Shown: positions 22,716-34,244 of the stretch, piece after piece
Position numbering within the stretch: position 1 is the stretch's first letter
Layout: the number at the start of each line of letters is the position of its first letter
Assembly (NCBI GenBank): GCA_037127315.1
Contig: JBBBDQ010001271.1
Span: forward strand, 2,212,001 to 2,276,000
Reading direction: 5' to 3'
Source: Ascarosepion bandense
Taxonomy: Eukaryota > Mollusca > Cephalopoda > Sepiida > Sepiidae
DNA: 64,000 bases
Translations under genes and position numbers: made by a program
The notes under the pieces: generated by a model
What the model was told of the DNA's origin: nothing
The model's input: the letters and a program-made list of their open reading frames with translations, nothing else
Database searches by the model: none

Positions 22716-23600
22716 ACTTGCAACGTAATGTTTACAATACTCACACAAAAATCGAATCTTGTGATGCAATAATTTTTATAATATTAAATGGATAAATTCC
22801 TTTAAAACTCGGTTATATAAAAAATAATTATATAAAAAATTGTTGTTTCAAAATTGTTAAAAAATTCCATTAAAAAAATCTATTTTCTTTTGTTTTGCGT
22901 AAACATGATTTGATGTTTTTGTGTAACATTGTAAACAACATTGCGTTTGTTTTGCTTCAAAATTATGGGGGATAATATTTACATTTTTTGTTGACTAAAT
23001 GAGTTTAACATAAAAATAAAAATCATTTATTTTGTTTTACTGAAATTAGAAATATAAAACTATTACGCGATCAGTTCTGAAAATTTTGAAGAATATTTAA
23101 AAATGCAGACATTTAATTTTCTGAGGAAAAGTTACATTAATGCCACACAAATTACAGTTGATTTCCTGCATGCAATATTTAGTGAAAAAAAGCTTTATTT
23201 TTTTATTTTCTGAAGTATGAAATCTGAAAAAAAAAAGACTTAAATAATTAAATTAACCCTTGGCACTTTTTTTTTACATATTTTTTTTGTTTGAAAAAAA
23301 CACTATTTTATAATAAAAAAATATTTCAGTTGCATTTGACATGTGTGATTTGATTTCTGTGATGTAATGTAGCAACCATCTTAGATCTTAGATGTTTTAT
23401 GGAGCAAATGTAAACAACCGGCTCCATTGGCCAAAAAGTGTGAAAGGGAAAACTGCTGAACTTAAACTCAAAAAGTATGTGTCAACCAGGCTTCCCTGTA
23501 GATATGTGTCCCTAGAAAGTTTGAATGGTATAGCTTAAAAAATATTGGCATGCATAGGAAACAGTCACACACAGACTCACAGATTTCCTTTTATATATAT
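22716..23600. other. AT-rich sequence, possible Helitron remainder
   Basis: Very AT-rich (A-runs at 22,865-22,880 and 23,225-23,300). The right end (CACAGACTCACAGATTTCCTTTTATATATATAG at about 23,570-23,603) resembles sequences often found in Helitron flanks, but I cannot fix a boundary. Confidence 0.35.
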
Positions 23601-23617
23601 AGATTCACTTTATTTCT

Positions 23618-23945
23618 CAATAGGAGTAGATAGCTTTTCCTATCATCCAGTTCACACTCTTCAATCTTTTAAAAATGAGTTGAGATTTATCCCTTGTTCT
23701 CTGTTTAGGATTGGGTTTCTGGTTTCATCAAATTTGTACTTCTGATGTTGCCATACAAAATCTGAAAATTTATTCAGTAATTATTATTATTACTATTTTC
23801 CTCTCATAATAGAAGTATGTAAGTTTTTCAATCATCTGGTTCACACCCCTCAAATTTTTGAAAAAAAGTAGAGGTTTATCCCTTGTTTCCTGTTTGGGAT
23901 TGGGTTTATAGTGAAAGTATTTAATCTCAGAACTTCTGATAATGC
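23618..23945 (+). repeat. Two decayed LINE-head monomers in tandem
   Basis: Positions 23,618-23,735 and 23,805-23,930 each preserve the order of the LINE 5' head: GGAGTAGATAG-like start, CAGTTCACACTC or TGGTTCACACCCC, then TTTATCCCTTGTTCTCTGTTTAGG or its close variant. They are much older than the tandem heads at 36.0-36.5 kb, which shows that head multimers are not a single event. Confidence 0.6.
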
Positions 23946-24049
23946 AAAAAGGCGACAGAATGCAGCAACTAAAATATAGGATTAAAAAAAGAAAGATAAT
24001 GATAATTACTAAAAAATATGTTGAAGAAATATGAAGTTTTTTCTTGTAT

Positions 24050-24365
24050 ATACACTATTTACATTGTTCAGACTGTTGTTCTTTTCATAATATTTTGGCC
24101 ATTATAAACTCTGTCTTTCTTCAGGTGACTGGAATTTTGAACCAAACCATTTATTTTGTTCATCAGGGCAGTGTGTTCTAGTTCTACATGCCATGCCACT
24201 TCCAGATATCACAGTTTCAGTTATTTTCCTTTAGTAACGCAACTCTCTAAGTTTTTGCTCACCTCTGCTGTGGCGATGTATTGAACTCACAACTCTTTGG
24301 ATCAAGTGACGGGATTCCTTCACACAACACTTTTATCAACTGAGTCATGTCTTCTATGACTGACC
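24050..24365 (-). mobile_element. tRNA-headed SINE (family B)
   Basis: On the minus strand the head has an A-box-like TGACTCAGTTGATAAAAG and a B-box-like GAGTTCAATACATC. The body follows (AACTTAGAGAGTTG, GATATCTGGAAGTGGCA), then CACCTGAAGAAAGACAGAG and GTAAATAGTG. The order agrees with 28,617-28,960 and 48,865-49,150. It lacks poly-A and ends in a GTAAATAGTGTA-type sequence. Confidence 0.75.
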
Positions 24366-24510
24366 AATGAAGGTTTTTCAGCACATTTTGTCAAACAACA
24401 TTTGTAAACTTATGTAAAGACAAAACTGATGCTTTCTGTCAATCAGTAAGTGATCAGTAATGTTTTGAATATAAATATAACTTGTGTTTATTACTTATTG
24501 AAATTAAAAT

Positions 24511-24750
24511 ATTTTTTTAAATCGTTTCACCCCAAGTAAGGCGGTACCACCACTGATCTGCAGGGGCTACATAAGAGAGTAAAAGTTTAAGCAGGAGGAG
24601 AGGAAAGAGAAAGATGAATTAGTTATATAGGGTGTCAGAGAAAGGCAAGAGAAGGATGGGAATACAGGTGTGATGACAGTTGCAAAGATAGAGTGAGAAA
24701 AGAAAAGAACAAGATACATGGGGTGATTTAGAAAGAATGAGGGAAGGACT
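24511..24750 (-). mobile_element. Jockey/CR1-like LINE 3' UTR, outer part (split by insertion)
   Basis: The minus-strand 3' tail and UTR. The sequence breaks off near 24,750 and resumes at about 25,445 at the corresponding point of the UTR. The gap is filled by an opposite-strand LINE fragment, so this older copy was interrupted. Confidence 0.8.
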
Positions 24751-24751
24751 G

Positions 24752-25434
24752 GAGTCAAAGTCAGTTCTCTGTGCAGTGCCCGGAAGTTCTTTCTGTCTGA
24801 ATCTATCCTGCACATGTATAAATCTACCATCCGCCCGTGTATTGAATACTGCTGCCACATCTGGTCAGGTGCCCCTGCTATTCTCCTCGGGGTTCTTGAC
24901 AAAATACAATGGAGAATCTGTAATGTGATCGATACCGACTTGGCTGACTGCCTGCAGTCACTCTCTCACCGGCGTGATGTGGCTTCCCTGTGCCTCTTCT
25001 ATAAATACTTTCACGGCTTCTGCTCCGATGAACTTAGATCACTAGTGCCCCTAGGTATGAATTTGTACAAGATACTAGATTAGCAACTAGGTCCCACCCT
25101 TTTACAGTGAAACTGATAAAATGTAACCGCAATTTCTACTCCAACAGCTTCTTTTCTTGCACTTCCCGCCTGTGGAATTCCCTTCCGTATACTTGCTTTC
25201 CCAACAGCTACAACCTCCAGGAGTTTAAATGTAAGGTCAATAGACACCTCCTAACACACTAACTCACACCCATTCTCTCAAAGACTCTTCCTATGTACCT
25301 CTTTACTTGTCTATCACCCTCCTTCTGACATTTCTTATATCCAATCGCTCTCTCAGCACCTTCTGCTATGTAATCCTCTGCACTATAGTGGCAGTGGAAT
25401 GCCTTGCTTGGAGTGAAATGATTAAAAAAAAACA
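24752..25434 (+). mobile_element. Jockey/CR1-like LINE 3' fragment, nested insertion
   Basis: Starts inside ORF2 at the CAVPGSSF region, keeps the frame STIRPCIEYCCHIWSGAPAI and then the LFYKYFHGFCSDELRSLV block, and ends with the 3' tail CCTTGCTTGGAGTGAAATGATT plus A-run. It sits in a minus-strand LINE 3' UTR. Possible short duplication CAAAGT/CAAAAGT at the two junctions; this is weak. Frame breaks after LVPLG show that it is no longer coding. Confidence 0.85.
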
Positions 25435-25444
25435 AAAGTGGATA

Positions 25445-25690
25445 AGAGATGAGAATTGATATTGCATTTAAATTTCTGGAGGTTTTGGGTGACAGAAAAG
25501 CAAGTATACGGAAAGGAGTTTCACAGGCAGGAGGTAAAAGAAAAGAAGCTGCTGGAGTAGAATTGTCAGCTGCATTTGGTAGATTTAACAGTAAAAGGGT
25601 GGGTCCTTGCTGCCAGTCTGGTTGCTTGAGTACATTCTTGTGGAGAAGGCACCAGTGACCTAAGTTTGTTAGAGCAGTGACCAGAAAGAA
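25445..25690 (-). mobile_element. Jockey/CR1-like LINE, inner part of split copy
   Basis: Continues the minus-strand copy of 24,511-24,750: TTGCATTTAAATTTCTGGAGGTT through the ORF2 terminal region (complement of ...CTGTGAAACTCCTTTCCG). Together both parts form one 5'-truncated LINE 3' end of about 480 bp. Confidence 0.8.
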
Positions 25691-25694
25691 TCAA

Positions 25695-26504
25695 TGAATT
25701 CACAGAATAAAGATCAGAAATTTTTAATCATGACACTTCAAATTCTTTATTTCAGATACATGTTGATGTGCTAAATTTAGACATGGTTCTACATCACCTG
25801 AAAATGATCAGAAAATTTCCACAGATACCCAGCAGTGCCTAACATCAACTTACCTTTTACAAAAAAAGTTCAAAAGATTCATGCTAGGTTGTGCTGTGAG
25901 AAAATCTTCAGATGTTGGGTTTTTCTCAACTGAACTAAAGATGAATTGCTTGAAATATGTGATGTGAACATCAAAGAAATGAAACATTATGGCCTGCCAA
26001 TACAAATATAAAAGATAATGGTCACTACAGACAGATTGATAAGGTTTCTTCATCACTGGAGTAGCTGAAGTTGAGTTTAAGGTAATATTTTCTACTATTT
26101 CAGAAAACTGTAAGTTAAGAATGGCATCCCTATTGGCTGACCTACTGACCATTCAGTGCATGTTTGATGTAAGGCCAATTTTTTTGCTCAAATCATTATT
26201 AAGAGTTTGTAAAGATTTTGAGGAATGTTTTACATACTGAATTTATTGACACACACAAACATACACATGCACAGACACAAAAAGAGGTAAAAGAATCAAT
26301 TTAGCACTAATAAATAGCACATTAATTAGATTTACATCACCTGAAGATGATTAGAAAAAAACAAACATAAAAACATGAAAATAAAATGAGAAAAACGGTA
26401 GTCAATTGCTGAAACTGCCTAACAACAAGAAGACTGAATGATTACAAAAAGATTTGCTGATAAAACTCTGGAATCAAGCTGCTGAATCAATCAGCTAAAT
26501 GAGA

Positions 26505-26536
<32 letters not shown>

Positions 26537-27060
26537 CTAACGTGTGTGTGTTACTTTTATTAAAGCTTCATCAGAGAATGAGATATAGAGAAGAAAGAAG
26601 AAATTCTAGTCTTTTTGTTGTTTGATTTTCACTAGTTAAACAGTCTTCAGATAAATTTGACTTGTTAAGTAGCATTAGTGTAAGTTCTGAATTCAAGGAA
26701 AGACAACTCAAAAAAAAAAAAACAGATTCCAAGCCTAACTGAAAAAAAATGTAAACATTGCTTTATGTATGTAAGTGTATCATAGTTCTAGTTTGTCTAT
26801 ATGGGATTCAGATGATACTGTGTGTGTGTCTAGTAGACATTAATGACATTTGGTGGTTGTTCACATGCTGATTTAATTTGAGGACATTTTTATATAAACA
26901 CTAGTTGTAGTAGATAAACATATGTTAGATTCTTTAAGAATGGTTTTAATAAAAGTTGGTGATGTAATATAGGGTTTTTTACTTGTGTTATAGTTGGCAA
27001 AATAATATTTATCAGAATTCCCTTAAAGTATTCTTTATGTAAATAATTATGTTTTTTTTT
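25695..27060. other. Unassigned sequence with a (TA)n tract at 26,508-26,537
   Basis: Apart from the TA microsatellite and a CA-rich stretch (26,250-26,280), I see no element, domain or RNA structure. ORFs are short and without motifs. Confidence 0.5.
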
Positions 27061-27065
27061 TAAAT

Positions 27066-28315
27066 AGGGTAGTATAGAGCAAGAAGCAAAATCAGGCCAG
27101 AGATAGGGCAGGAACAGTGCGGGTTCGTCAAAGATACAGGAACAAGGAACGCCATATTCATGATTAGGATGCTCTCCGAAAGGGCAATACAAATGAAGAA
27201 AGATTTGTACCTATGTTTCATTGCCTATGCGAAGGCATTCGACAAGATACGACACAAAGAACTGATGGAGATGCTCGGCAGCCTCGACATTTTCGACAAA
27301 GACATAAGAGTAATCAAGAATCTCTACTGGCAGCAAACGGCCTGCATACAGACAGGCAACGATCTCAGTAGATTTACAAAGATAGAAAGAGGTGTAAGAC
27401 AAGGATTTGTCTTTTCTCCAGATTTGTTCAACCTGTACAGCGAGAATATCTTGAGGACCCTAGATGACACGCCAGGATTTGTTGTTGGAAGACACAACTT
27501 GAACAACATAAGCTATGCAGACAATACAGTACTGATTGCGGACGTGGATAGTAAACTACAGGATCTCATACAGAAGGTAGCGGTGGAGAGCGACAAAAAA
27601 AGACCACAAATAAACTTTAAGAAAACTGAGTGCATGGTCATAAGCAAAAGGTACAACCCAAAATGCCAAATAAATGTGGGAGATATCAGAATCAAGCAAG
27701 TACAAAAATTTAAATACCTACGAAGTGTCCTAACTGAAGATGGAAAGTGCGACACGGAGATCCGAAGGCGAATTGGCATGGCAAAGGACGTGTTCCAGAA
27801 GATGAGCAAAATACTAACACACAGGAAAATCTCATGGGAAACAAAGAAAAGAGTGCTGGACTGCTACATGATATCAGTTCTTCAATACGACAGCGAATGC
27901 TGGACAGTATCATCGAAAATGAGGACAAAACTGGAAGCAGCAGAAATGTGGTTCTACAGAAGGATGCTGCGGATATCATGGACTGAGCATGCAAGCAACG
28001 ATGAGGTGTTGGAAAGAATGGCAACAAAAAGGAAATTGATACTGAGCATCAGGAAGAGACAACTGAAGTTCCTGGGACACACAATGAGGAAGGAGAGCCT
28101 AGAGAACCTGATACTGACTGGCCAGATAGAAGGAAAGAGAGACAAAGGAAGGCAGCGGATAACATATTTGCAGGGCCTGATCAGGTGGTTGACGGAACGG
28201 GGGTTGACAGGAGTAATGGGAGCAAACATACTAGGAGCCACCAGGAATAGGGAAACATGGAAAGCCATGATCACCTACGTCCTGAAAGGACAGGGCACAT
28301 ATAAGAAGAAGAAAA
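27066..28315 (+). mobile_element. RTE-clade LINE, 5'-truncated, long ORF
   Basis: The longest RTE copy of the window. It starts inside the reverse transcriptase (IRPEIGQEQCGFVKDTGTRN) and ends in (AAG)n, the short-repeat 3' end also seen at 34,220 and, on the other strand, at 50,095-50,115. No endonuclease domain is present. A family A SINE fragment abuts the 3' end. Confidence 0.9.
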
Positions 28316-28347
28316 TATCGACTCAGAATGAGAAACTGGAGAGCTGA
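27160..28347 (+). pseudogene. RTE reverse transcriptase ORF, open but catalytically dead
   Basis: 395 codons without a stop; the frame is also open upstream to about 27,075, so the Met is not a true start. Box A reads CFIAYAKAFDKIRH, where the catalytic Asp of the usual FxDYxKAFD is Ala. Box B is RGVRQGFVFSPDLFNLY. Box C reads SYADNTVLIA instead of YADD, losing the second catalytic Asp. The thumb and C-terminal region (CECW-like SECWTVSSKMRTKLEAAE, RRMLRISWTEHASND, IRKRQLKFLGH) are well kept. The natural stop seen in the copy at 34,217 is mutated, so the frame reads through (AAG)n into the SINE. Confidence 0.9.
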
Positions 28348-28582
28348 GTTTAAATTCCAGATGGATTTGTTGTATTCACTTACATGCAAATACCCTGGCA
28401 AAATGCATTAATCTCCCTCCAGCTTTGGGTTAAATAGAACGAGGGGTTGTGTTTGATAGTCTTGGTTGGCAACTAGTCTACCGCAGAAATAGCAACTTAC
28501 TGTGGAAAAATCTTCTGCCAGGTCAGCCATGTGTCAAAAGAGACATGATCACCCAAGCATGTATCATGTATGGCAATTAACT
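28314..28582 (+). mobile_element. SINE family A, 5'-truncated
   Basis: Starts within the tRNA-like head (ATATCGACTCAGAATGAG), keeps the B-box remnant GAGTTTAAATTCC and the body, and ends CATGATCACCCAAGC...TTAACTGGC. It directly follows the (AAG)n end of the RTE copy, so one of the two was inserted at the edge of the other. Confidence 0.8.
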
Positions 28583-28611
28583 GGCATTTTGAATATTCTC
28601 ATCTTTGTTCT

Positions 28612-28960
28612 TGTCCTCAAGGACACATGGCCCAGTCATCCACTGATATGTATCAGTGAATAAAGGCATTGGTTAGTTCTATTGACTTGACCCAAACAGT
28701 TACGTGACTAAAGCAGTGATGAACAACTGACTTAAAGAGTTGAGTTAAAGGGAGATAACTGCATTACATCTGAAAGTTAAATTGCACATGGAATGAGAAT
28801 GATATACCCCAGTGATTGTAATAAATGGCTTGGTTCAAAATTCCTAGCACCTGAAGAAGGCAGGAGCGTACAATGGCCAAAAAATTTGACACATCTCAAT
28901 AAAGATGAGGACAACAGTCCAAACAATGTAAATAATGTAAATATTATCTCATCTCAGATG
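28612..28960 (+). mobile_element. tRNA-headed SINE (family B)
   Basis: Signposts of the family: CAAGGACACATGGCCCAGT (start), AGAGTTGAGTTAAAGGGAGATAACTG, CCTGAAGAAGGCAGGAGCG, ACAATGGCC, AAACAATGTAAATAATGTAAAT (end). The region between A-box and body is altered, and the B-box is not recognisable in this copy. Confidence 0.7.
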
Positions 28961-29009
28961 GATAGACAAATACTGAATGAAAACCATTATTACTAAGTGT
29001 TTGGTTAAT

Positions 29010-29460
29010 ACTGTGCAATTCTTCGTAGAATATTATTGGAGAGGAAAAGATAAACTCTTTTCTATGATTTATAAAGGTATTCATTCGATGTTGCAGATAC
29101 CTTTGGGAAAGATATTAATCCATCTCTTCTCCCTCCAGCTATGGGTTAAATAGCAGGACATATTGGGTTCTATAGCCTTGGTTAGCAACTAGTCTACCTC
29201 ACCTGGTTTGCATAGAGTCAATAACGCTACCTGTAAAAAAGGCAAGTTACATAAAAATTGATGACCCACTTGATGATGGTCTATCTTCTACTGGGAGCAA
29301 TGGGTTTTTAGGGATCATACGAATATTCATTTTCAGAATTGGCTTTGTTTTTTTATACAATGTCAGATGACACAATTGATGCAACCTTCTCATTTTTTAT
29401 AACTCAAGATGGTTATAATAAAAGTAAATCTACAAGAATTTTGAACTAATTCATGTATTT
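29010..29460 (+). repeat. Duplicated module, copy 1, with SINE-like start
   Basis: Positions 29,095-29,205 match the central part of SINE family A (TTTGGGAAAGATATTAATCC, GGGTTAAATAGCAGGACA), then TCTACCTCACCTGG leads into about 250 bp that occur again at 30,195-30,470. A shorter repeat (TGTGCAATTCTT-GTAGAAT) occurs at 29,014 and 29,462, at both edges. It may be a distinct SINE subfamily with its own 3' module or a local segmental duplication. Confidence 0.65.
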
Positions 29461-30059
29461 ACTGTGCAATTCTTAGTAGAATAATGTTGGTGGGGGGAAA
29501 GATTAACCAAACATGATTTTCTATGACTTGTAAAAGCATTCATTCTAAGTGACAGGTGATATTTTCATGTATGCTAAATTAATGATGGTTATATGATAAC
29601 TGTTAATGAAGACAACAAAAAAAGGGATGTTTTTACAAATGCAAAGTGTGTATATAAACAAATTATAGAATTGCTTTGAAAGATTTGCTTTAGTTTCTTT
29701 CATGTGATCTAGGTATGTTTTGAGAAGAAATATGCTATCAATGTACCAATCAGATATAGAAGGTGGTTTGTCTGTTGTGCTACAAATTTTATTTTCATCA
29801 AAAATTCTTCATTAAGAAATAAGGTTCAAGAGGAGATCCTAAAGTTAAGCCATCAGTTTATGTGTATATATCTTTAATTACCAGAGAAAAGGACTTCTGT
29901 GATATATGCTAGCAGTAGTTAAACTCAATTAGTTATTTTACTGTTAGAAATTGTCATATAAGACTATATATGATTTACTTTAAAAATAAAATAAAATTTA
30001 TTAAACTTAAGAATCGTACAACGGATAGTACCTTCAAATAAGAAATTGGAAAACTGAGA

Positions 30060-30475
30060 TTGAATTCCAGTTAAATTCGCTGCGCTCACTTATGTGCAAA
30101 TACCCTTGAGAAAGATATTAATTCATTTCTTCTCCCTCCAGGTATGGGTTAAATAGCAAGAAAGATTGGGCTTATAGCCTTGGTTGGCAAACACTCTACC
30201 TCACCTGGCTTGCATAGGGTTAATAACACTACCTGTAAAAATGACAAGTTACATAAAAATTGATAACCAACTTGATGGCCTATTTTCCACTGGGAGCATT
30301 AGGATTTTTAGAAATCATACGAATATACATTTTCAGAATTGGTTTTGTTTTTTATACAATGTCAGGTGACACATTGATGCAACCTTGTCATTTTTTAACC
30401 AAAATAGTTTTAAAACTCAAGATGGTTATCATAATAATAGTAACTCTACAAGAATTTTAAACTAATTCCTGTAGT
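30060..30475 (+). repeat. Duplicated module, copy 2
   Basis: Aligned with 29,090-29,455 over its whole length (CTACCTCACCTGG-TTGCATAG, TAACACTACCTGTAAAAA, CATACGAATAT-CATTTTCAGAATTGG, TCTACAAGAATTTT). Here the SINE-like part starts farther upstream, including the B-box remnant GAGATTGAATTCCAG at about 30,055. Confidence 0.65.
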
Positions 30476-30479
30476 AACT

Positions 30480-32475
30480 GGTGCACTAGAAACACCACCT
30501 AGAAACATGAATAAGCACTAAGGAAGAATTAGGATTGAGACCAAGATTGTAGATCTCCAGAAAATTGCCATCATTTCCTCTGGGAGTATTCTTCAAAAAT
30601 TCTGAGGGGTCTTGTTGACACCATACCTTAAAAACAGAAATTTCACTGACTACACAATGTATAACACCAACAAAAATAATTAGTATTTTCTTGTTCCTCA
30701 GTTCAGATGTTTTTCAAAGTTTTTACTTTTCTAGCTTACTGTAAATGCCTAGCTATTAATTTTCTATTAAATATTAGACCCTGTTTAAATGAGGAGTGGG
30801 GTGGGGCTGTATGCTTCGGGTTTTATATACCATCAAATATAAATTTATTCCACATATTCAAGTCATTATTTTATGATATAGCAAATCTTTTTCAATTTCT
30901 GTATATTCTTATGTGGTATCTCTACAATTTCAATAACTGTTCACAGATGTTTGTAATAAGTTTTTCACATCATCTTTCAACAAATTAAAACATCATTGGA
31001 TTAGAATTTAAAAAAATATGTATAAGAAACAACTTCTAAATATAAGGATGAGTAGTTGACATGAATTTGAAAATGAAAACCAAATTGATTGATATTTATG
31101 AAGCTTAACACTGACAGCAACTCTACTAAATAATTTTATGACCCACACATATTCCCATGAATTCAGATATTATAAAATTACATTTATAATTACTGAGAAG
31201 ATACAGGAATTTATTATTTAATGTCTATCATCTCACAGTCAATGGTAAACATTTGCACTGCTGACAAAAGCAATCTGCATCTCAATAAGAAATTTATCCA
31301 AAGGATGATCACTTGAAATCTGACAAACATGTTGAAAGCAAGTTGAAGGAAAACAAAGTTTACAATGCTTTAATCAATAATTTTGTTGAGATGAATTCAT
31401 AGTAGAGAGGAATTTATGAAGTGTCAGTATTAAAGTAGTTAAATTTGCATATTAAACGTTGTAATGTCACCGAGGAAAAGACAATAACATACATTGAATT
31501 ATTGTACATTGATCCGTTTAGTATCATATCTTCATCTTGGTTGTTTTAATCTTAACATTTTGATCATTGCACTCTCTGTCAATTTTCAAGTATGCATTAT
31601 ATTCTATAAATTTCAAAATAAATACTTTATTCAATTCAAAGGGTAGACTGTTTTCATTACACTGTCTGTGCCAAAGGACAAAGTTCCTAGAAGGTGACAA
31701 ATTATGAAACATAACTGAAGGCAAAAACAATTTGCTGAAACAGTACAGTTATAAAACAAAGGCTTGTCTGAATATATAAGTGTATAATAATGATGATTGC
31801 TCCTCTGAAAGATATTCAGAAAATAACCATAATGTAAACTGTGGAAAAGAAAACAAATTTAATTGCAAGAGTTGTTTGGAAAATTGACCTTTTTATTGTC
31901 ATTTTTGTCACCATACTGACCGATTCTTTCGCCTTTGTTTGTACAATCGGCATAAAATGTCAAGGCATCTTATTTTTGTTTAAATGAATAGTAACATGAA
32001 TGAGAATAAAAAGAATGATATCTACTGTCCAAATAATTCTCAAAATTATGACTCTTCTAAAAATTACAGAATGTATCAAGAAAGTGTTAAAATGATGAGT
32101 TTACAAATAAGTTTATTGTTGTCTTTTATTTATTTCTGTGAACATTTTGTTCAGTAGCCAAGTCAGTGTGACAAAATCATGATTAAAGCTTGGGTTGGTT
32201 CAGTGTAGAGTGAAGTGACACAGACAGTTTTATTCAGAGTACACTCATTGATCAGTCTGGCTTGGTGTAGGTGTAGCTGTTGGCTGTTGAAAACTAGGAT
32301 GAAAGGAAGTGCAATTGGCAGCTGACAAAGATATCAGTATCTGTGTCTGTAAGTAAATAAACTAGTAGAAATGTGTGATTACAAGCTATTTGTAATAGAA
32401 ACAATGACTATCAATTTTGACATTCCTTTTTATAATGTTAAGATGGATCACAAGATAAAATAAAAACTAATTAAA
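30480..32475. other. Unassigned sequence, 2 kb
   Basis: AT-rich sequence with short motif-free ORFs (30,707-30,988 and the minus frame 31,524-31,730). I see no repeat family from the rest of the window here; this is the longest such stretch on this side and would be the place to look for host non-coding elements. Confidence 0.5.
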
Positions 32476-32480
32476 CAGAA

Positions 32481-32503
32481 TATATATATATATATATATA
32501 TAA
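32481..32503. repeat. (TA)n microsatellite
   Basis: About 11 TA units shortly before Helitron-like copy 2. Confidence 0.9.
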
Positions 32504-32576
32504 TGTGAAGAAAAGACAATAAGAAATTTTAATTTTATAGTTAAGTTAATTATATATCTAATCAAAATCTAATCTA

Positions 32577-33297
32577 TCTAAACTTATTTATAAATGGAAC
32601 TTTGTGTGTGCGTGTGTGTGTCCATTACCTATAGACTCTGAAATGGCTAAACTGATTTTCTTGAAAATTTACACAGTTGTACTATAAGCATCTGTGAGTG
32701 TTCTTAGCCAGGTTTTGTATCAAGGTATCCCCGATAAATAGTGAAAATCAATAATCGAAAAAATCGGGTTATAGAAGGAGTGGTCCGATTTTAATCAAAT
32801 TTGATACACTCATAGACAAAGACATAAGAAACGATTTTCAGAAGTTTCATGGTTGCAGTTCTTACAATAGTGCAGAAAATCAATAATATATATATATATA
32901 TATAAGGCAATATGTTTTAGTATGTGTCTGTTTATCTGCCTGTATTCTGTATGTCTGTATTCTTTTCAGACCTTTTATTTTAGTTTTTGCTTCAGGTTTG
33001 GCTCTTAGTAGATATAATTGTAGTTCTTAGTCTCAGCCATGATACCATTTACTCAGAACTTATTCAGCCTTCAAAATTCAGTTTACAATGAAAAAAATTT
33101 ATTTGATATCACTACCAGGAAATCAAAAATTGACTTACATTCATTCATTTTTCTTTCAGTCTATGGTTTCGCTTTAACTGGAAACAACTATTGCATTTTA
33201 GTCTTTTGTGCCAACGTCCAAAGAGTCTGAGCTTCAGGACCATGGATTAGTTTTAAAGCTTTCATTACACCTGAGCAATGCCGGGCTATACTGCTAG
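32577..33297 (+). mobile_element. Helitron-like non-autonomous element, copy 2
   Basis: Same element as 531-1,243. Start TCTAAACTTATTTATAAATGG, internal (TA)n at 32,885-32,905, end GAGCAATGCCGGGC followed by TATACTGCTAG. The (TA)n is longer than in copy 1. The terminal CTAG followed by A fits the Helitron habit of inserting between A and T only loosely. Confidence 0.5.
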
Positions 33298-33299
33298 AT

Positions 33300-33795
33300 T
33301 TTTCTTAATAGTATATTAGCTTTTTGAAGGCAACAGAAAGATGTCAAAATTGCAATGGCATGGACAGCAACATCAAAAGTCAATGGCATCTGGGAGTCAA
33401 AAATAGCAAAAGGCTGAGAGTGCAACTCTTTAGGCTAACAGTAGGAATGGTCCTGTTATACTGATCAAATTATAAATCTATTTCATATCAACCTTACATA
33501 CAACAATAATACATTTCTTCTTTTCAAAGTTCTTTCACTCATATTCATGCATGCTCACATATTCATAGAACAATGCACTTTTATACATGTCCTCACACAT
33601 TTTTAATCAAGAAATTTGACATCACTACCAACCATATACATGCATACTGATAACAAAGAACACATGTATACACATGTATACTTACAGTAGTGCATTCTCT
33701 TAGCGCTGCAGAATTTTAAACAACATTTTGTAAAATAAATTCCATGCCTAAGATAAAATATTGCATTTTGTTGGTTGTTATTTTAATAACAACAT
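33300..33795. other. Unassigned sequence
   Basis: No ORF with motifs. Contains ACACATGTATAC repeated twice at about 33,660-33,685. Nothing else was recognised. Confidence 0.4.
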
Positions 33796-33810
33796 AATAT
33801 TTTTATTTCT

Positions 33811-34228
33811 TCAATATGGCTGTGAATGCTGGACAATATCATTGAAAATGAGGACAAAACTAGAAGCGGCCGAAATGTGGTTCTACAGAAGGATGCTACG
33901 GATATCGTGGACTGAGCATACAAGCAATGACGAAGTGTTAGAAAGAATGGCAACAAAAAGGAAATTGATGCTGAGCATCAGGAAGAGACAACTGAAGTTC
34001 CTGGGACATGCAATGAGGAAGGAGAGCCTGGAGAACCTGATACTGACTGGTCAGATAGAAGGAAGGAGAGACAGAGGAAGGCAGCGGATAACATATTTGC
34101 AGGGTCTGATCAGGTGGATGACGGAACGGGGGTCAGGAGCAAACATACTAAGAGCCACAAGGGATAGGGAGACGTGGAGATCCATGATCGCCTACGTCCT
34201 GAAGGGACAGGGCACATAGAAGAAGAAG
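33811..34228 (+). mobile_element. RTE-clade LINE, young 5'-truncated insertion with 15-bp TSD
   Basis: About 418 bp of RTE 3' end. It encodes the C-terminal ORF2 segment from QYGCECWTISLKMRTKLEAAE to VLKGQGT and keeps the natural stop at 34,217-34,219 followed by (AGA)n. Flanks: AATATTTTTATTTCT at 33,796-33,810 and AATATTTTTGTTTCT at 34,229-34,243, a 15-bp target-site duplication with one mismatch. The left junction shares TTCTTC with the RTE sequence, fitting microhomology-assisted 5' truncation. The intact frame and good TSD make it among the youngest insertions here. Confidence 0.92.
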
Positions 34229-34244
34229 AATATTTTTGTTTCTA

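Noticed and set aside
31524..31730. Host exon candidate on the minus strand
   Set aside because: No recognisable domain, and splice sites cannot be judged without a transcript. It is the kind of frame expected by chance.
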